A DNA stretch of 64,000 nt, from NCBI RefSeq assembly GCF_003945545.1, contig NZ_CP029617.1:2367001-2431000 (forward strand). The letters run 5' to 3'. Both the position numbers and the translations under genes were made by a program. This stretch comes from Streptomyces sp. WAC 01529 (GTDB lineage: Bacteria; Actinomycetota; Actinomycetes; Streptomycetales; Streptomycetaceae). This document shows positions 37,843-46,093 of the stretch, piece by piece (position 1 is the stretch's first letter; each line of letters starts with the position of its first letter). The notes under the pieces were generated by a model that made no database searches, had not been told where the DNA came from, and saw only the letters and a list, made by a program, of their open reading frames with translations.

Positions 37843-37910
37843 CCGCCGACCCCGCTTCTGGCTCGCCCCCGCTCAGGAAGCGTGCGCCCGCTCAGGAGGC
37901 GCGTGTCCGC

Positions 37911-38132
37911 TCAGGAAGCGCGCGCCCCGCGCACCTCAAGGTGGTCAAGCAGCTCCGCGGTCGCCTCGGCGACGGCGTCGACGGCACGCTCGAAGACCTC
38001 GCGGTTGTGCGCGGCGGGGGCCCGGAATCCGGAGACCTTGCGCACGTACTGAAGCGCGGCGGCCCGGATCTCCTCCTCGGTGGCGTCCTCGGGGATGGCG
38101 GGCGGACGGAGCGTCTTGATGCTTCGGCACAT
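37911..38132 (-). CDS. DUF2277 protein
   Basis: 73 aa. The family start MCRSIKTLRPP and the block EEEIRAAALQYVRKVSGFRA identify DUF2277. Function unknown. It lies 3 bp after the MFS transporter stop on the same strand, so it is probably co-transcribed with it. Confidence 0.9.
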   Translation of the reverse strand: MCRSIKTLRPPAIPEDATEEEIRAAALQYVRKVSGFRAPAAHNREVFERAVDAVAEATAELLDHLEVRGARAS

Positions 38133-38135
38133 ACC

Positions 38136-39422
38136 TCAAGCTTGCCACCGGGGCGGGGGCGAGGGGCGGCGTTCCGCACGGGCCGTGACCGCGAGGGCCG
38201 CGGCGGTCGCCAGGGCCAGCAGGGCCCAGGCCGGTGTGAAGCTTCCGGTGCGGTCGACGAGCAGGCCGAGTGCGGGCGGCACGGTCACGATGGCGACCTG
38301 GTTGACGGACATGGCGAGGCCCAGGGCGAAGCCGGTCCTGCCGGGCGGGGCCGCCTCGGTGACGTACGCGACCCAGGGGCCGTACCAGCCGAAGCCGAAG
38401 AAGCCGAGCCAGACGAAGGTGCCGGAGGCGATGAGCGGTACGCGCCCGGCCGGCGTCATCAGTACGGCGAGACCGGCGACGACGGTGGCCATGCAGACCA
38501 GCACGGTGACATAGCGCCCGAACCTGCTCCGGTCGCTCCAGGCCGCGAGGCAGATCCGGCCCGCGACGCCCGCGCCCTGCGATGCCACCAGGATCAGGGC
38601 CGCCCGCCCGGCGTCGACCGATGAGGTCCGGTGGAGGTGGAGCACCGCGAGCATGCCCACGCCGCACTGGACCGAGACCAGGCCGGCCCCCGACAGCATG
38701 ATCTTCGCCATGGACGGTTCGCGGAGCATGCGCAGCCGGGCGCGGAGCTGGGCCGCGGGCGTGCCGGACGGCTCCCTGCCCTCCGGGGCGAGTGGGCCGG
38801 GCGACGGCGTCGGCAGGGTGGGCGGGCGCCGGTAGCAGCCCATGAAGAGCGCGGCTCCGAGCAGCGCGACGAGACCACCGGTCAGCAGGGTCGCCCGCCA
38901 GCCGAACTCGTCGGCGACGAGCGGGAGTACGGCGGAGGCGAGCGCCGCCCCCAGCGGCAGCCCGGCCTGCCGGACACCCATCGCGAAGCCCCGCTGTGAC
39001 GCGTCGAACCACGAGGCGACCGACTTGCTCCCGCCCGGCTGGACGGTGCTGTATCCCGCGCCGACGACCAGCAGGGCGGCCAGCAGGGCCGGGTAGCCCG
39101 GTGCCAGGCTCCCCGCGGCCAGCGCCATCGCGACCACGGCGGCCCCGGCCCCGACGACCCAGCGCTCGCCGTACCGGTCCAGCAGCACTCCGGCCACCAA
39201 CAAACCCGCCAGCGGCATGAGTTGGGCCGCCGACACTAGCAGCCCGAGCTGGGCCGTGCTCAGCTCCAGGGCGCGCTGAAGGTGGACGCCGAGCGCTCCG
39301 AGCCCGCCCACGAAGAACCCGGAGGCGGCCTGGGTGAAGGTGGCGACGCCCAGCACGGTCCAGCGGTACCGCCATGGGTCGCGGGCAGTGAATTCAGCGC
39401 GTCGGGCGGTCTGTTGAGCCAT
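38136..39422 (-). CDS. MFS transporter (monocarboxylate/NarK-like fold)
   Basis: About 428 aa from ATG 39422 (a GTG at 39431 is the alternative). Twelve TM helices, with motif A-like LDRYGERWVVGAG between TM2 and TM3 and a second one at WSDRSRFGRYVTV. Substrate unknown. Its start region is overlapped by an imperfect inverted repeat (39432-39471) that brackets a possible -10 element (TATAAG, minus strand), suggesting a local operator. Co-transcribed with DUF2277. Confidence 0.85.
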   Translation of the reverse strand: MAQQTARRAEFTARDPWRYRWTVLGVATFTQAASGFFVGGLGALGVHLQRALELSTAQLGLLVSAAQLMPLAGLLVAGVLLDRYGERWVVGAGAAVVAMALAAGSLAPGYPALLAALLVVGAGYSTVQPGGSKSVASWFDASQRGFAMGVRQAGLPLGAALASAVLPLVADEFGWRATLLTGGLVALLGAALFMGCYRRPPTLPTPSPGPLAPEGREPSGTPAAQLRARLRMLREPSMAKIMLSGAGLVSVQCGVGMLAVLHLHRTSSVDAGRAALILVASQGAGVAGRICLAAWSDRSRFGRYVTVLVCMATVVAGLAVLMTPAGRVPLIASGTFVWLGFFGFGWYGPWVAYVTEAAPPGRTGFALGLAMSVNQVAIVTVPPALGLLVDRTGSFTPAWALLALATAAALAVTARAERRPSPPPRWQA

Positions 39423-39431
39423 GCGACTCAC

Positions 39432-39471
39432 CCTGAGGTAAGCCCCTTATACATCTCAACCCTTACTCAGG
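39432..39471. promoter_or_regulatory. inverted repeat at the MFS promoter
   Basis: CCTGAGGTAAG at the left and CTTACTCAGG at the right form arms that pair except for one extra G, separated by 19 nt. A minus-strand TGTATAAG sequence lies between them. Confidence 0.45.
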
Positions 39472-39611
39472 AGGCACCCCTCCTGCGGGACACCGACCGA
39501 CCACTCCGCCCCCTCCTCGCCCCCCGCAAGCCATTGACAGCCGGGATGGGCGGGCGTTGACTCGCCCCTACCAGCCCCTTGCCGGCCTCTACGAGCCGCG
39601 GAGGTGCAGCC

Positions 39612-39896
39612 ATGAACGTACTGATAGTCATCGCGATCCTGGCCCTCGTCGGCCTGGGCTTCGACCAGCCCCTGCTCTGGCTGGCCGCGGCGGCACTCGT
39701 CTTCTACCTGGTCCGCTTCTACGACCCCGGCGCCCCGTCCACCAAGAACGCCCCGGGCCCCGGCGGCAGCACCGGCGCGACCGGCGCCGGAGGCGGCGGC
39801 TACCCCAAGACCTACCGCGACTACCGCCTCCGCAAGGAACGCCAGGAACGCTGGGACCGCCGCTACCGCAGAACCCACCCGGGCTCGGGCCGCTGA
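39612..39896 (+). CDS. small two-segment membrane protein, hypothetical
   Basis: 94 aa from ATG 39612 (GGAGG box 7 nt upstream). Residues 2-43 are hydrophobic (NVLIVIAILALVGLGF then LLWLAAAALVFYLVRFY). A Gly/Thr linker leads to a strongly basic tail (RDYRLRKERQERWDRRYRRT). A common Streptomyces small protein of unknown role. Confidence 0.75.
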   Translation: MNVLIVIAILALVGLGFDQPLLWLAAAALVFYLVRFYDPGAPSTKNAPGPGGSTGATGAGGGGYPKTYRDYRLRKERQERWDRRYRRTHPGSGR

Positions 39897-39933
39897 CGCC
39901 CTCCCGAACACCGGCGCCGACGGGGGCCCGTAC

Positions 39934-40353
39934 CTAACGCGACGCGTACCGCGTCACGTCGGTGACCCGGCACGTCACCTTGCCGGACGCCTCCCGCGTA
40001 CCGGTGGCGGTCTCGTTGGCCACCTTGTCCGGCGCGAGGTTGTTGGTGGCGGCGAAGCCCTCCGAGATGCGTTCGCCCTTCGCGTCGACGAACTCGACAT
40101 CGACCCAGTAGTTCGAGTTCTTGGAGCTGTTGTTGGTGATCCGCACCTCGGCGGTCGGCCACCGCGGGGCCTCCAGCACCGAGCACTTCGTGATCTCCAC
40201 ATCGGCCCGGGGCCCCGACACGCTCGGAGCCGTCCGCTCCTGCCGCGGCGGCGGCGTCGAGGGCCCGTTGTCGTCGCCGCCGCCCACCATGAGGGCGAGC
40301 GCGGACACGGCGACCAGCAGCACCACGGCCGCGAGGATCACGTACAGGAACAT
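39934..40353 (-). CDS. FxLYD-like lipid/membrane-anchored protein, N-terminus interrupted
   Basis: 139 aa from ATG 40353. A TM helix (residues 2-22) precedes a Pro/Arg linker and a beta domain (VEITKCSVLEAPRWPTAEVR, NNSSKNSNYWVDVEFVDA, then CRVTDVTRYAS) with two Cys. This is the FxLYD-type extracytoplasmic fold. Reading the frame upstream, a Pro/Gly/Arg/Trp-rich cytosolic tail continues in phase through an amber codon (TAG 40422-40420) to an ATG at 40458 with an excellent GGAGG box. So the annotated start is probably an internal restart, or the gene is damaged. Confidence 0.7.
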   Translation of the reverse strand: MFLYVILAAVVLLVAVSALALMVGGGDDNGPSTPPPRQERTAPSVSGPRADVEITKCSVLEAPRWPTAEVRITNNSSKNSNYWVDVEFVDAKGERISEGFAATNNLAPDKVANETATGTREASGKVTCRVTDVTRYASR

Positions 40354-40419
40354 CCGCCCTTTCCCCCGCCCGGACGGCGGAGGCCGCTCACCCCACTGCG
40401 GCCGCCCGGAAGGCGGCCC

Positions 40420-40458
40420 CTAGTTCGGAGGCTGCGAAGGAGGTTGCCGAGCGGCCAT
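40420..40458 (-). pseudogene. 12-codon frame ending in amber, in phase with the FxLYD-like gene
   Basis: GGAGGTGTC then ATG encodes MAARQPPSQPPN and stops at TAG. The next codons, in the same frame, read GPPSGRPQWGERPPPSGRGK and run into the ATG at 40353. The Pro/Trp-Gly style on both sides of the TAG suggests an original TGG (Trp) codon, giving NWGPP. Confidence 0.55.
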
Positions 40459-40569
40459 GACACCTCCAGAAGACGCGCGGGCCACTACCTCAAGCATCCC
40501 CCTCCCGCACCGCCCCCGCCTGACCGGCGGACCCAGTGACGCTTCTACGTGATCTTCGTTGACCAGCCC

Positions 40570-40644
40570 ATGAAGAAGATCACCGCACTCACCGCGCTCG
40601 CCCTCAGCACCCTCGCCGTGAAGGTTCTGCCGCCCCTCGGCTGA
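40570..40644 (+). CDS. possible 24-aa signal-peptide-like peptide
   Basis: ATG 40570 reads KKITALTALALSTLAVKVLP, then PLG and stop. It looks like a signal peptide with almost no mature part: a toxin-like or remnant peptide. No ribosome-binding site. Followed at 12 bp by a strong terminator hairpin, which supports transcription of this strand. Confidence 0.25.
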   Translation: MKKITALTALALSTLAVKVLPPLG

Positions 40645-40655
40645 CCGCACGAAGA

Positions 40656-40685
40656 GGCCCCCCAGTCGATCACGACTGGGGGGCC
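40656..40685. terminator. perfect terminator hairpin downstream of tRNA-Val
   Basis: GGCCCCCCAGTCG-ATCA-CGACTGGGGGGCC, 13-bp perfect stem. It lies 36 bp beyond the 3' end of the leftward tRNA. Confidence 0.85.
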
Positions 40686-40720
40686 GGTCAGCCGGCTCTC
40701 GCCTGCTGCTTGCTACCCGG

Positions 40721-40792
40721 TGGGCGCGGACGGTTTCGAACCGCCGACATCCTCCTTGTAAGGGAGGCGCTCTACCCCTGAGCTACGCGCCC
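40721..40792 (-). tRNA. tRNA-Val (anticodon TAC)
   Basis: 72-nt cloverleaf on the minus strand: acceptor GGGCGCG/CGCGCCC, D-arm GCTC/GAGC, anticodon stem CCTCC/GGAGG with loop CTTACAA (anticodon TAC), T-arm GGCGG-TTCGAAA-CCGTC and discriminator A. CCA is not encoded. Confidence 0.97.
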
Positions 40793-40967
40793 GGGACGAG
40801 TGAACAGCCTACCTTGCCGCGGGCAGTGCCTCGCAAACCCCTGGTGGTGTCCGGGGCGGCGGCAAAGTCGCGGTGCTCGGTGCGAACTAACCGACCCGTG
40901 TGTTCGTCTCTAACCGGTGGGAGAATGTGACACCGGGCAGGGCTGATGACAGCACGGGAGAGGGACA

Positions 40968-42407
40968 GTGACGGCGACACCTTGGCAGCCGTACACACCG
41001 GACGGAGCGGGGAGCGAGCCCTCGGCGGCCGCGGCGGGCGCGGGAGGCTCGACGGTCGCGGTGAGCGCGCCACGCGGCCGGGCCCTGCGTGACGTCCTCA
41101 CCCTCGTCCTCCTCCCCCTGCCGCTGCTCGCCCTCACCGCCCCTGCCGCGTTCGCGGGCGGCGGCACGCGCCGGTGGTTCGGGGGCCGCGGCGAGAGCGT
41201 GCGCGCCGAGGCGCAGGCCGCGAAGGACGCCGCTGCCGCCGCCTTCTACGAACTGGACACCGCCCAGCGCGAGCTGCGCATCTCCATCGAGACGATCACC
41301 GCCGTCGACTCCTCGCCCGCGGCCCAGCGCGCCGCCGCCGACTTCGAGGCGATCGGGCGGCGCATCGACGAGGTCAGCCACCAGTACATCAGCGCGGTCG
41401 ACACCCATGACCTCGACCGGGACGACCTGGACGCGTCGGTCGCGGCCCATGCCAAGGCCGAGCTGACGCGGGCCAAGGACGAGTTGGAGAAGACCAAGGC
41501 GGAGCTGGAGCGCTTCCAGCAGGGGCTCGGCCCGCTGCTCGACAAGGCGGAGACCCAGCTCGCCCGTCTCGCCCCCGCCGTCGAGCGGGCCCGCCAGACG
41601 CTGCTCGCCGCGAGCAACGCCCTCGATTCCGTACGAGCCGCCGGGCTGAAGGCCGACGATCTCGCCGCCCGCCTCGCCGCCCTCGGCCCGGAGCTGACCA
41701 AGCTCAACCAGGGTGCGGGCCGGCACGGCGTGCCGGAGACCCTGCAACGCGCCGACCGCGTCCTGCGCGACGCCGAGGCCGTGCGCGCCGAGGCCGAGCG
41801 GCTGCCCGAGCGCGCCGCCGAGATCGACCGACGGCTCGTCTCGCTGCGGACCCGCGCGCAGGCCCTGACCACGCGCAGCGGTCAGGTCGACCCGATCCTC
41901 AGCGAGTTGCGGCGGCGCTTCACGCTCGCCTGTTGGCAGGACCTCCAGCGCGTCCCCGACCAGGCCGCGCAGAACGTGCGCCAGGCGGAGACCAAGCTCC
42001 AGGAGGCCCAGCGGGCCCGCGAGGAGCAGCGCTGGCCGGACGCCACCTCGCTGCTCTCGACGGTCCGCGCGCTGCTCAACTCCACGGACGAGGCGGTCTC
42101 CGCCGCCGGCGACCGGCTCCGGCGGCTCAACGCCGTGGCGAAGGACCCCCAGCAGGAGATCGAGCGCACCCGCTTCGCGATCCGCGACGCGCAGCGCCTC
42201 GCGATGGCGGGCCGCCAGACCCCCGAGCCGCGCCACGCACGCCCGTTGGACGACTCGGTGGCCCGTCTGGACCGCGCGGTGACGTCCCTGGAGGGCCGCC
42301 ACCCCGACTACTGGCACTTCCTGACCGAGACCGACGCGATCCGCTCGACGGTGGCGGGAGTCGTCACACAGATCCGCGAGGAGCGCGGCCAGGGCAGCAC
42401 CCCGTAG
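40968..42407 (+). CDS. single-pass membrane protein with long coiled coil
   Basis: 479 aa from GTG 40968 (GGGAGAGGGAC box). A disordered N-terminus, then one TM/signal segment (VLTLVLLPLPLLALTAPAAFA, residues ~45-66). The remaining ~400 residues are highly charged heptad helices (AKDELEKTKAELERFQQ, LDKAETQLARLAPAVERAR). The whole looks like an envelope tether or a membrane-attached scaffold. A single Cys (ACWQDL) is present. No enzyme motif. It starts 175 bp from the tRNA gene, in divergent orientation. Confidence 0.82.
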   Translation: MTATPWQPYTPDGAGSEPSAAAAGAGGSTVAVSAPRGRALRDVLTLVLLPLPLLALTAPAAFAGGGTRRWFGGRGESVRAEAQAAKDAAAAAFYELDTAQRELRISIETITAVDSSPAAQRAAADFEAIGRRIDEVSHQYISAVDTHDLDRDDLDASVAAHAKAELTRAKDELEKTKAELERFQQGLGPLLDKAETQLARLAPAVERARQTLLAASNALDSVRAAGLKADDLAARLAALGPELTKLNQGAGRHGVPETLQRADRVLRDAEAVRAEAERLPERAAEIDRRLVSLRTRAQALTTRSGQVDPILSELRRRFTLACWQDLQRVPDQAAQNVRQAETKLQEAQRAREEQRWPDATSLLSTVRALLNSTDEAVSAAGDRLRRLNAVAKDPQQEIERTRFAIRDAQRLAMAGRQTPEPRHARPLDDSVARLDRAVTSLEGRHPDYWHFLTETDAIRSTVAGVVTQIREERGQGSTP

Positions 42408-42418
42408 CGGCGCGGGCA

Positions 42419-42502
42419 GCGCCCCGTCAGGGGCGCGCAGAGGCGCGGGCCAGCAGAAGCGCCCCGTCAGGGGCGCGGGGAACTGCGCGACCAGCCACAA
42501 CG
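42419..42502. repeat. dispersed Streptomyces 3' repeat
   Basis: Two copies of GCGCCCCGTCAGGGGCGCG (42419-42437 and 42459-42477), each a self-complementary hairpin, followed by GGGAACTGCGCGACCAGCC and ACAAC. This sequence recurs at gene ends in Streptomyces chromosomes (from memory). Confidence 0.75.
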
Positions 42503-42530
42503 CCCCCGCAGAGCCCCTTCAACCCCACCC

Positions 42531-42737
42531 TCAGCCGCAACAACCCCCACCGCAGCAACCGCCCCCGCCAGACGCAGGCGCAGACGAAGCGGCCCCGCCG
42601 ACAGCGACCGCCGACAGCAACTTCACCGTGTCCTCATGCCCGACAGGGCACACCGCGGGGTCGCCGGACTCGGCCATCGGCCGGCTCAGTTCGAACGTGT
42701 CACCACAGGACCGGCACCGGTATTCATATCGAGGCAT
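42531..42737 (-). CDS. FmdB-type zinc-ribbon protein
   Basis: 68 aa from ATG 42737. MPRYEYRCRSCGDTFELS is the FmdB/CxxC_CXXC_SSSS start, but the second knuckle is CPVGH, with His in place of the second Cys pair. The tail is Gly/Cys-rich (GGGGCCGGGCCG), possibly binding extra metal. Leftward, immediately downstream of the HAD gene across a 9-bp gap. Confidence 0.85.
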   Translation of the reverse strand: MPRYEYRCRSCGDTFELSRPMAESGDPAVCPVGHEDTVKLLSAVAVGGAASSAPASGGGGCCGGGCCG

Positions 42738-42746
42738 ACGCACAGG

Positions 42747-43562
42747 CTAGCCCCGCTCCCCCGCCCCGAGGAACGCCCGCAGGATCTCCTCCCCCGCCGC
42801 GATCCCCCGCTCCTCAAGGACCGTGAGCCCCGGCGCCACGAAGCCCGTGTCGGCCAGCTCCCCGTGCCCGGGCCGCCATGACCGGTCCGCGGCGAGCAGC
42901 AGATCGGTGTCGAGCAGCGAGTCCCCCGCCGTGAGGATCTCCTCCGCGTCCACCCGGCGCGCGACCTCCCGTACCGCCGCGCTCTTGGTGAGCGGCCGCG
43001 GCACCACGTAGAGCTTGCGCCCCTGGAGCGAGACCGTCCAGCCGCGCTCCCGCGCCCACTCGCCGAGTTCCTTCACCCAGGCGTCGGGCAGCAGCGAGCG
43101 CTCGACGACCAGGTAGGCGAAGAGGTCCTCGGCGACCCGCTCCTTCAGCAGCCAGGCCGGATCGGCGGTACGCACGAGATGCGCGCGGACCTCGTCGAGC
43201 GTGGCGCACTCGTCGGCGAGGCGCCGGGCGACCCGCGCCTGCCAGTCGGGGTCGGAGACGCCGTCGACGAGCAGGTGCCCGCCGTTGGCGCAGATCGCGA
43301 ACTTCGGCGGGGGTCCCGGGAGGTGGATGCGGCCGTACTGCTCGCGGGTGCGTGTCGTGGTCGGCACGAAGACCGCGCGACTGCGCCCCAGCTCGTCGAG
43401 GAGTGCGGCGGCGTTCTCGGTGACGTACGACAGCGGCTTGCCCTGGTACACCTCGACGCAGAGCAGGCGCGGCGCCTCGGCGTCGGGCATGGTCAGGCCG
43501 AGGGCGGCCGCGGAGTAGATGAGCGTGCGATCGAGGTCGCTCGCGACAAGCTGCGTCGTCAC
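42747..43562 (-). CDS. HAD-family hydrolase of the ter biosynthetic module
   Basis: 271 aa. GTG 43562 overlaps the PRTase-StiP stop (GTGA). HAD motif I SDLDRTLIYS, motif II PTTTRT, motif III PLTKSAAV and motif IV TAGDSLLDTDLL; the cap is of the type seen in Cof/mannosyl-phosphoglycerate phosphatases. In ter loci this protein is linked with HpcH/HpaI lyase and PRTases that are thought to make a nucleoside-like metabolite (established proposal by Anantharaman, Iyer and Aravind). It probably removes a phosphate from an intermediate. Confidence 0.87.
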   Translation of the reverse strand: MTTQLVASDLDRTLIYSAAALGLTMPDAEAPRLLCVEVYQGKPLSYVTENAAALLDELGRSRAVFVPTTTRTREQYGRIHLPGPPPKFAICANGGHLLVDGVSDPDWQARVARRLADECATLDEVRAHLVRTADPAWLLKERVAEDLFAYLVVERSLLPDAWVKELGEWARERGWTVSLQGRKLYVVPRPLTKSAAVREVARRVDAEEILTAGDSLLDTDLLLAADRSWRPGHGELADTGFVAPGLTVLEERGIAAGEEILRAFLGAGERG

Positions 43563-46093
43563 TGGGAAGCCACCGCCCCGCCGTCCGCAGCGCCCGCTCC
43601 GCCGCCCCCGGCGACCGCCTTGCCGTCCGCGCCCGTCGCACCCCGCGTATACCGGGGGTGGATCAACCCCACGCAGCTGTAAGGGAGTTCGCCGACCTCC
43701 TCGACGGGAACATCCCGCTGCTCGGCCAGCAGCCGCACATGGTCGAGGTCGGCGCCCGCGCCCGCGCGGGCCAGGATCTTCCAGGGGACCCGGCGCAGCA
43801 GCACCCGCGTGGTCTCGCCGACGCCCGGCTTGACGAGGTTCACGTCGTGGATTCCGTACTCCTCGCTGATCCGCTCGACCGCGGCCCAGCCCTCCCACGT
43901 CGGCGCCCGGTCGGCGGCGAGCGCCTCCTTGACCTGGGATTCGACCGCCTCGGCGACCTCGTCGAAGCGGGCCACGACGGCGTCGACGAAGTGGCCGGAC
44001 ACATCGGCGTCCGCCAGCTCGCGGTAGAACTTCGCGCCGTGAAAGTCGTCCGCGCCGACCAGGTCGGAGCGGAGCACGGTGCGTGAGATCAGCCCGGAGA
44101 CCGTGGAGTTGAGGCAGGCGGAGGGGATGAGGAAGTCCTCGCGGGTGCCGTAGGTGCGTACGCACGAACCGGGGTCGGCAAGCACCGCGATCTCCGGGCT
44201 GAAGCCCGCCGGACCGCCGCCCGCCTCGAACTCCCGCACGGCGTCGGCGAGTTCGCGGGTGATCGCGCCCTTACCGGTCCAGCCGTCGACGAAGACGACG
44301 TCGGCGGGGTCGTGGTGGGCGGCGAGCCAGCGCAGCGCATTGGCGTCGATGCCGCGCCCGCGCACGATCGAGACGGCGTAGTGCGGCAGGTCGAGGCCGT
44401 GCCGGTGCGCGGCCCAACGGCGCATGAGGACGCCGACGGGCGTGCCCGCGCGGGCCAATGACACCAGGACCGGGCGCGGCGAGCGCTCGGCGAGCACGAT
44501 CTCGGTGACCGTGCCGACGGCCTGGGCGATCCGGGCGGCGGAGGTGTCGAGCGCGGCGAGGAACAGCTGCTGGTAGCGCTCGCTCGGCTGGTACTCGACC
44601 GGCAGCGACTCGGCGTAGTGCGCGCCACCGCTCTGTATCGCCTCCTCGCGCTCCTCGGTGGGCGCTTCGAGCGTCACGTCGGAGAGGTCCTGGAGCAGCC
44701 AGCCGACGTCTTCGGGCGCGTACGAGGAGAAGGCGGGGCCACGGAGCGGCTCGGGAAGCATGGGGGACCTTTCGGGGGCGTGGGCGCCCCGCGGGGGGAT
44801 GTACGAGGGCACGACCGCCAGCACCACATGCCCGGCGTGCGCGGACAGCTGCGCCAACAGGCCTTCAGGGGCGTGCAGTTGAGGTGTGTCCGCCACGGAG
44901 TCCACCACCATGACGATCGCGTCGAAGCCCCCGCCGGCGACGTTGTAGGCGAACCGGGGGCCCGCCCCGTCGGCGGGCGCGTCGTGCGCGGGGAAGACGA
45001 GGCGCGTGCGTATCGCGTACCCGGGGTCGTCCACGGCGAGCACGGGCGACCGGGTCGTGGTGGAGTACCGCACCTCCGCGCCGGTCCGCTCTGCCAGCTC
45101 GCGTTCCAGTTCCACGCCGAGCGCCAGCGGTGCGTACATCAGTTCCTCGAACCCGAGTACGAGCACACGCCGGGCCCCGTCCGGGAGGGCCTGCGCGATC
45201 CGCTCGGCCATCCCGGGCAGCGCGCCGCGCAGCCGCTCCCGGTGCGCGGGCGTGAAACCGTGCCGCCCCCCGTCGGGCACCCCGGCCGGCCAGCCCAGCT
45301 CGACGCGCGCGACCGTGCCGCGCTCCCCGCGCGGCGGCGGGGCGGGGTCGGCGGGGTCCGTCTCGTGCTCGGCGACCAGGCGCCGCCCCTTCTCCAGGAC
45401 ACCGTCGGGCAGCCGCACCGTCCCGGACGCCAGCGCGATCAGGTCGACGCGCGCGCCGATCTCCCGGGCGAAGGCGGCGAGGCGGCCCTGGTCTTCCGGC
45501 GAGCGCATGTCGACGAGCGCCACGATCACGTACCGCTCGCGCGGGAAGCGCTCGTGCAGGGCGCGGACGGTGTTCAGGACCGTGTTGCCGGTGGAGAACT
45601 CGTCGTCGACGAGGACCAGCGGGCCGTCCCCGGCGAGCAGCCGGGGGTCCTCGGGCAGCAGCAGGTGCGAGGTGGCGTGCGAGTGGGACTCCTCGAAGCC
45701 GCCCGCGCGCTCGACGCCCTCGACGGGGCGCCGCGTGGAGTGCAGATAGGGCGCGAGGCCGACGCCGTCGGCGACCGCGTGGCCGAGGCCGGTCGCGGTC
45801 TCCGCGTAGCCGAGTATGACGGCGCGCCGGGCCTCGTCGTCACCGAGCAGGTTCCGCACCCGCACGCCGAGACCGTGCCCGGCCCCGTACACGACCGAGG
45901 GGCGCTGCGGCACATGCTTGCCGAGCACGTTCGACACCAGGAGGTGCGCCCGCTTGGGGTTGCGGCGCAGCGCGAGGCCGAGCAGGCCGGGCAGCGCCTC
46001 GTCGCCGTCGAGCCCGACCCCCAGCCGCTCGGCGACCCAGCTCCCCGACCACACCGCGTCTTGTGTCACGTACGTCATGTTCCTTACGTTCAT
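43559..46093 (-). CDS. PRTase-TRSP protein fused in frame to StiP-type PRTase-like protein
   Basis: 844 aa. Residues ~1-440: PRTase_2 with the PRPP-binding loop LVLVDDEFSTGNTVLN, then the TRSP domain to about SYIPPRGA. Residues 445-844: StiP (PRTase_3) with its usual start MLPEPLRGPAFSSY, then LVSLARAGTPVGVLMRRW, FVDGWTGKGAI and a C-terminal region EEYGIHDVNLVKPGVG. In other Streptomyces these are separate genes (from memory). Here no stop lies between them, though an ATG (44761) with GAAAGG upstream remains. Start ATG 46093 overlaps the HpcH stop (TGATG); ATG 46078 is an alternative. Both halves act in the nucleoside-like metabolite pathway. Confidence 0.85.
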   Translation of the reverse strand: MNVRNMTYVTQDAVWSGSWVAERLGVGLDGDEALPGLLGLALRRNPKRAHLLVSNVLGKHVPQRPSVVYGAGHGLGVRVRNLLGDDEARRAVILGYAETATGLGHAVADGVGLAPYLHSTRRPVEGVERAGGFEESHSHATSHLLLPEDPRLLAGDGPLVLVDDEFSTGNTVLNTVRALHERFPRERYVIVALVDMRSPEDQGRLAAFAREIGARVDLIALASGTVRLPDGVLEKGRRLVAEHETDPADPAPPPRGERGTVARVELGWPAGVPDGGRHGFTPAHRERLRGALPGMAERIAQALPDGARRVLVLGFEELMYAPLALGVELERELAERTGAEVRYSTTTRSPVLAVDDPGYAIRTRLVFPAHDAPADGAGPRFAYNVAGGGFDAIVMVVDSVADTPQLHAPEGLLAQLSAHAGHVVLAVVPSYIPPRGAHAPERSPMLPEPLRGPAFSSYAPEDVGWLLQDLSDVTLEAPTEEREEAIQSGGAHYAESLPVEYQPSERYQQLFLAALDTSAARIAQAVGTVTEIVLAERSPRPVLVSLARAGTPVGVLMRRWAAHRHGLDLPHYAVSIVRGRGIDANALRWLAAHHDPADVVFVDGWTGKGAITRELADAVREFEAGGGPAGFSPEIAVLADPGSCVRTYGTREDFLIPSACLNSTVSGLISRTVLRSDLVGADDFHGAKFYRELADADVSGHFVDAVVARFDEVAEAVESQVKEALAADRAPTWEGWAAVERISEEYGIHDVNLVKPGVGETTRVLLRRVPWKILARAGAGADLDHVRLLAEQRDVPVEEVGELPYSCVGLIHPRYTRGATGADGKAVAGGGGAGAADGGAVASQ

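Noticed and set aside
40459..40650. Leftward open frame running upstream from the amber-split gene
   Set aside because: The extension upstream of ATG 40458 has no good start and crosses the opposite-strand terminator; the GGAGG-preceded ATG explains the start better.
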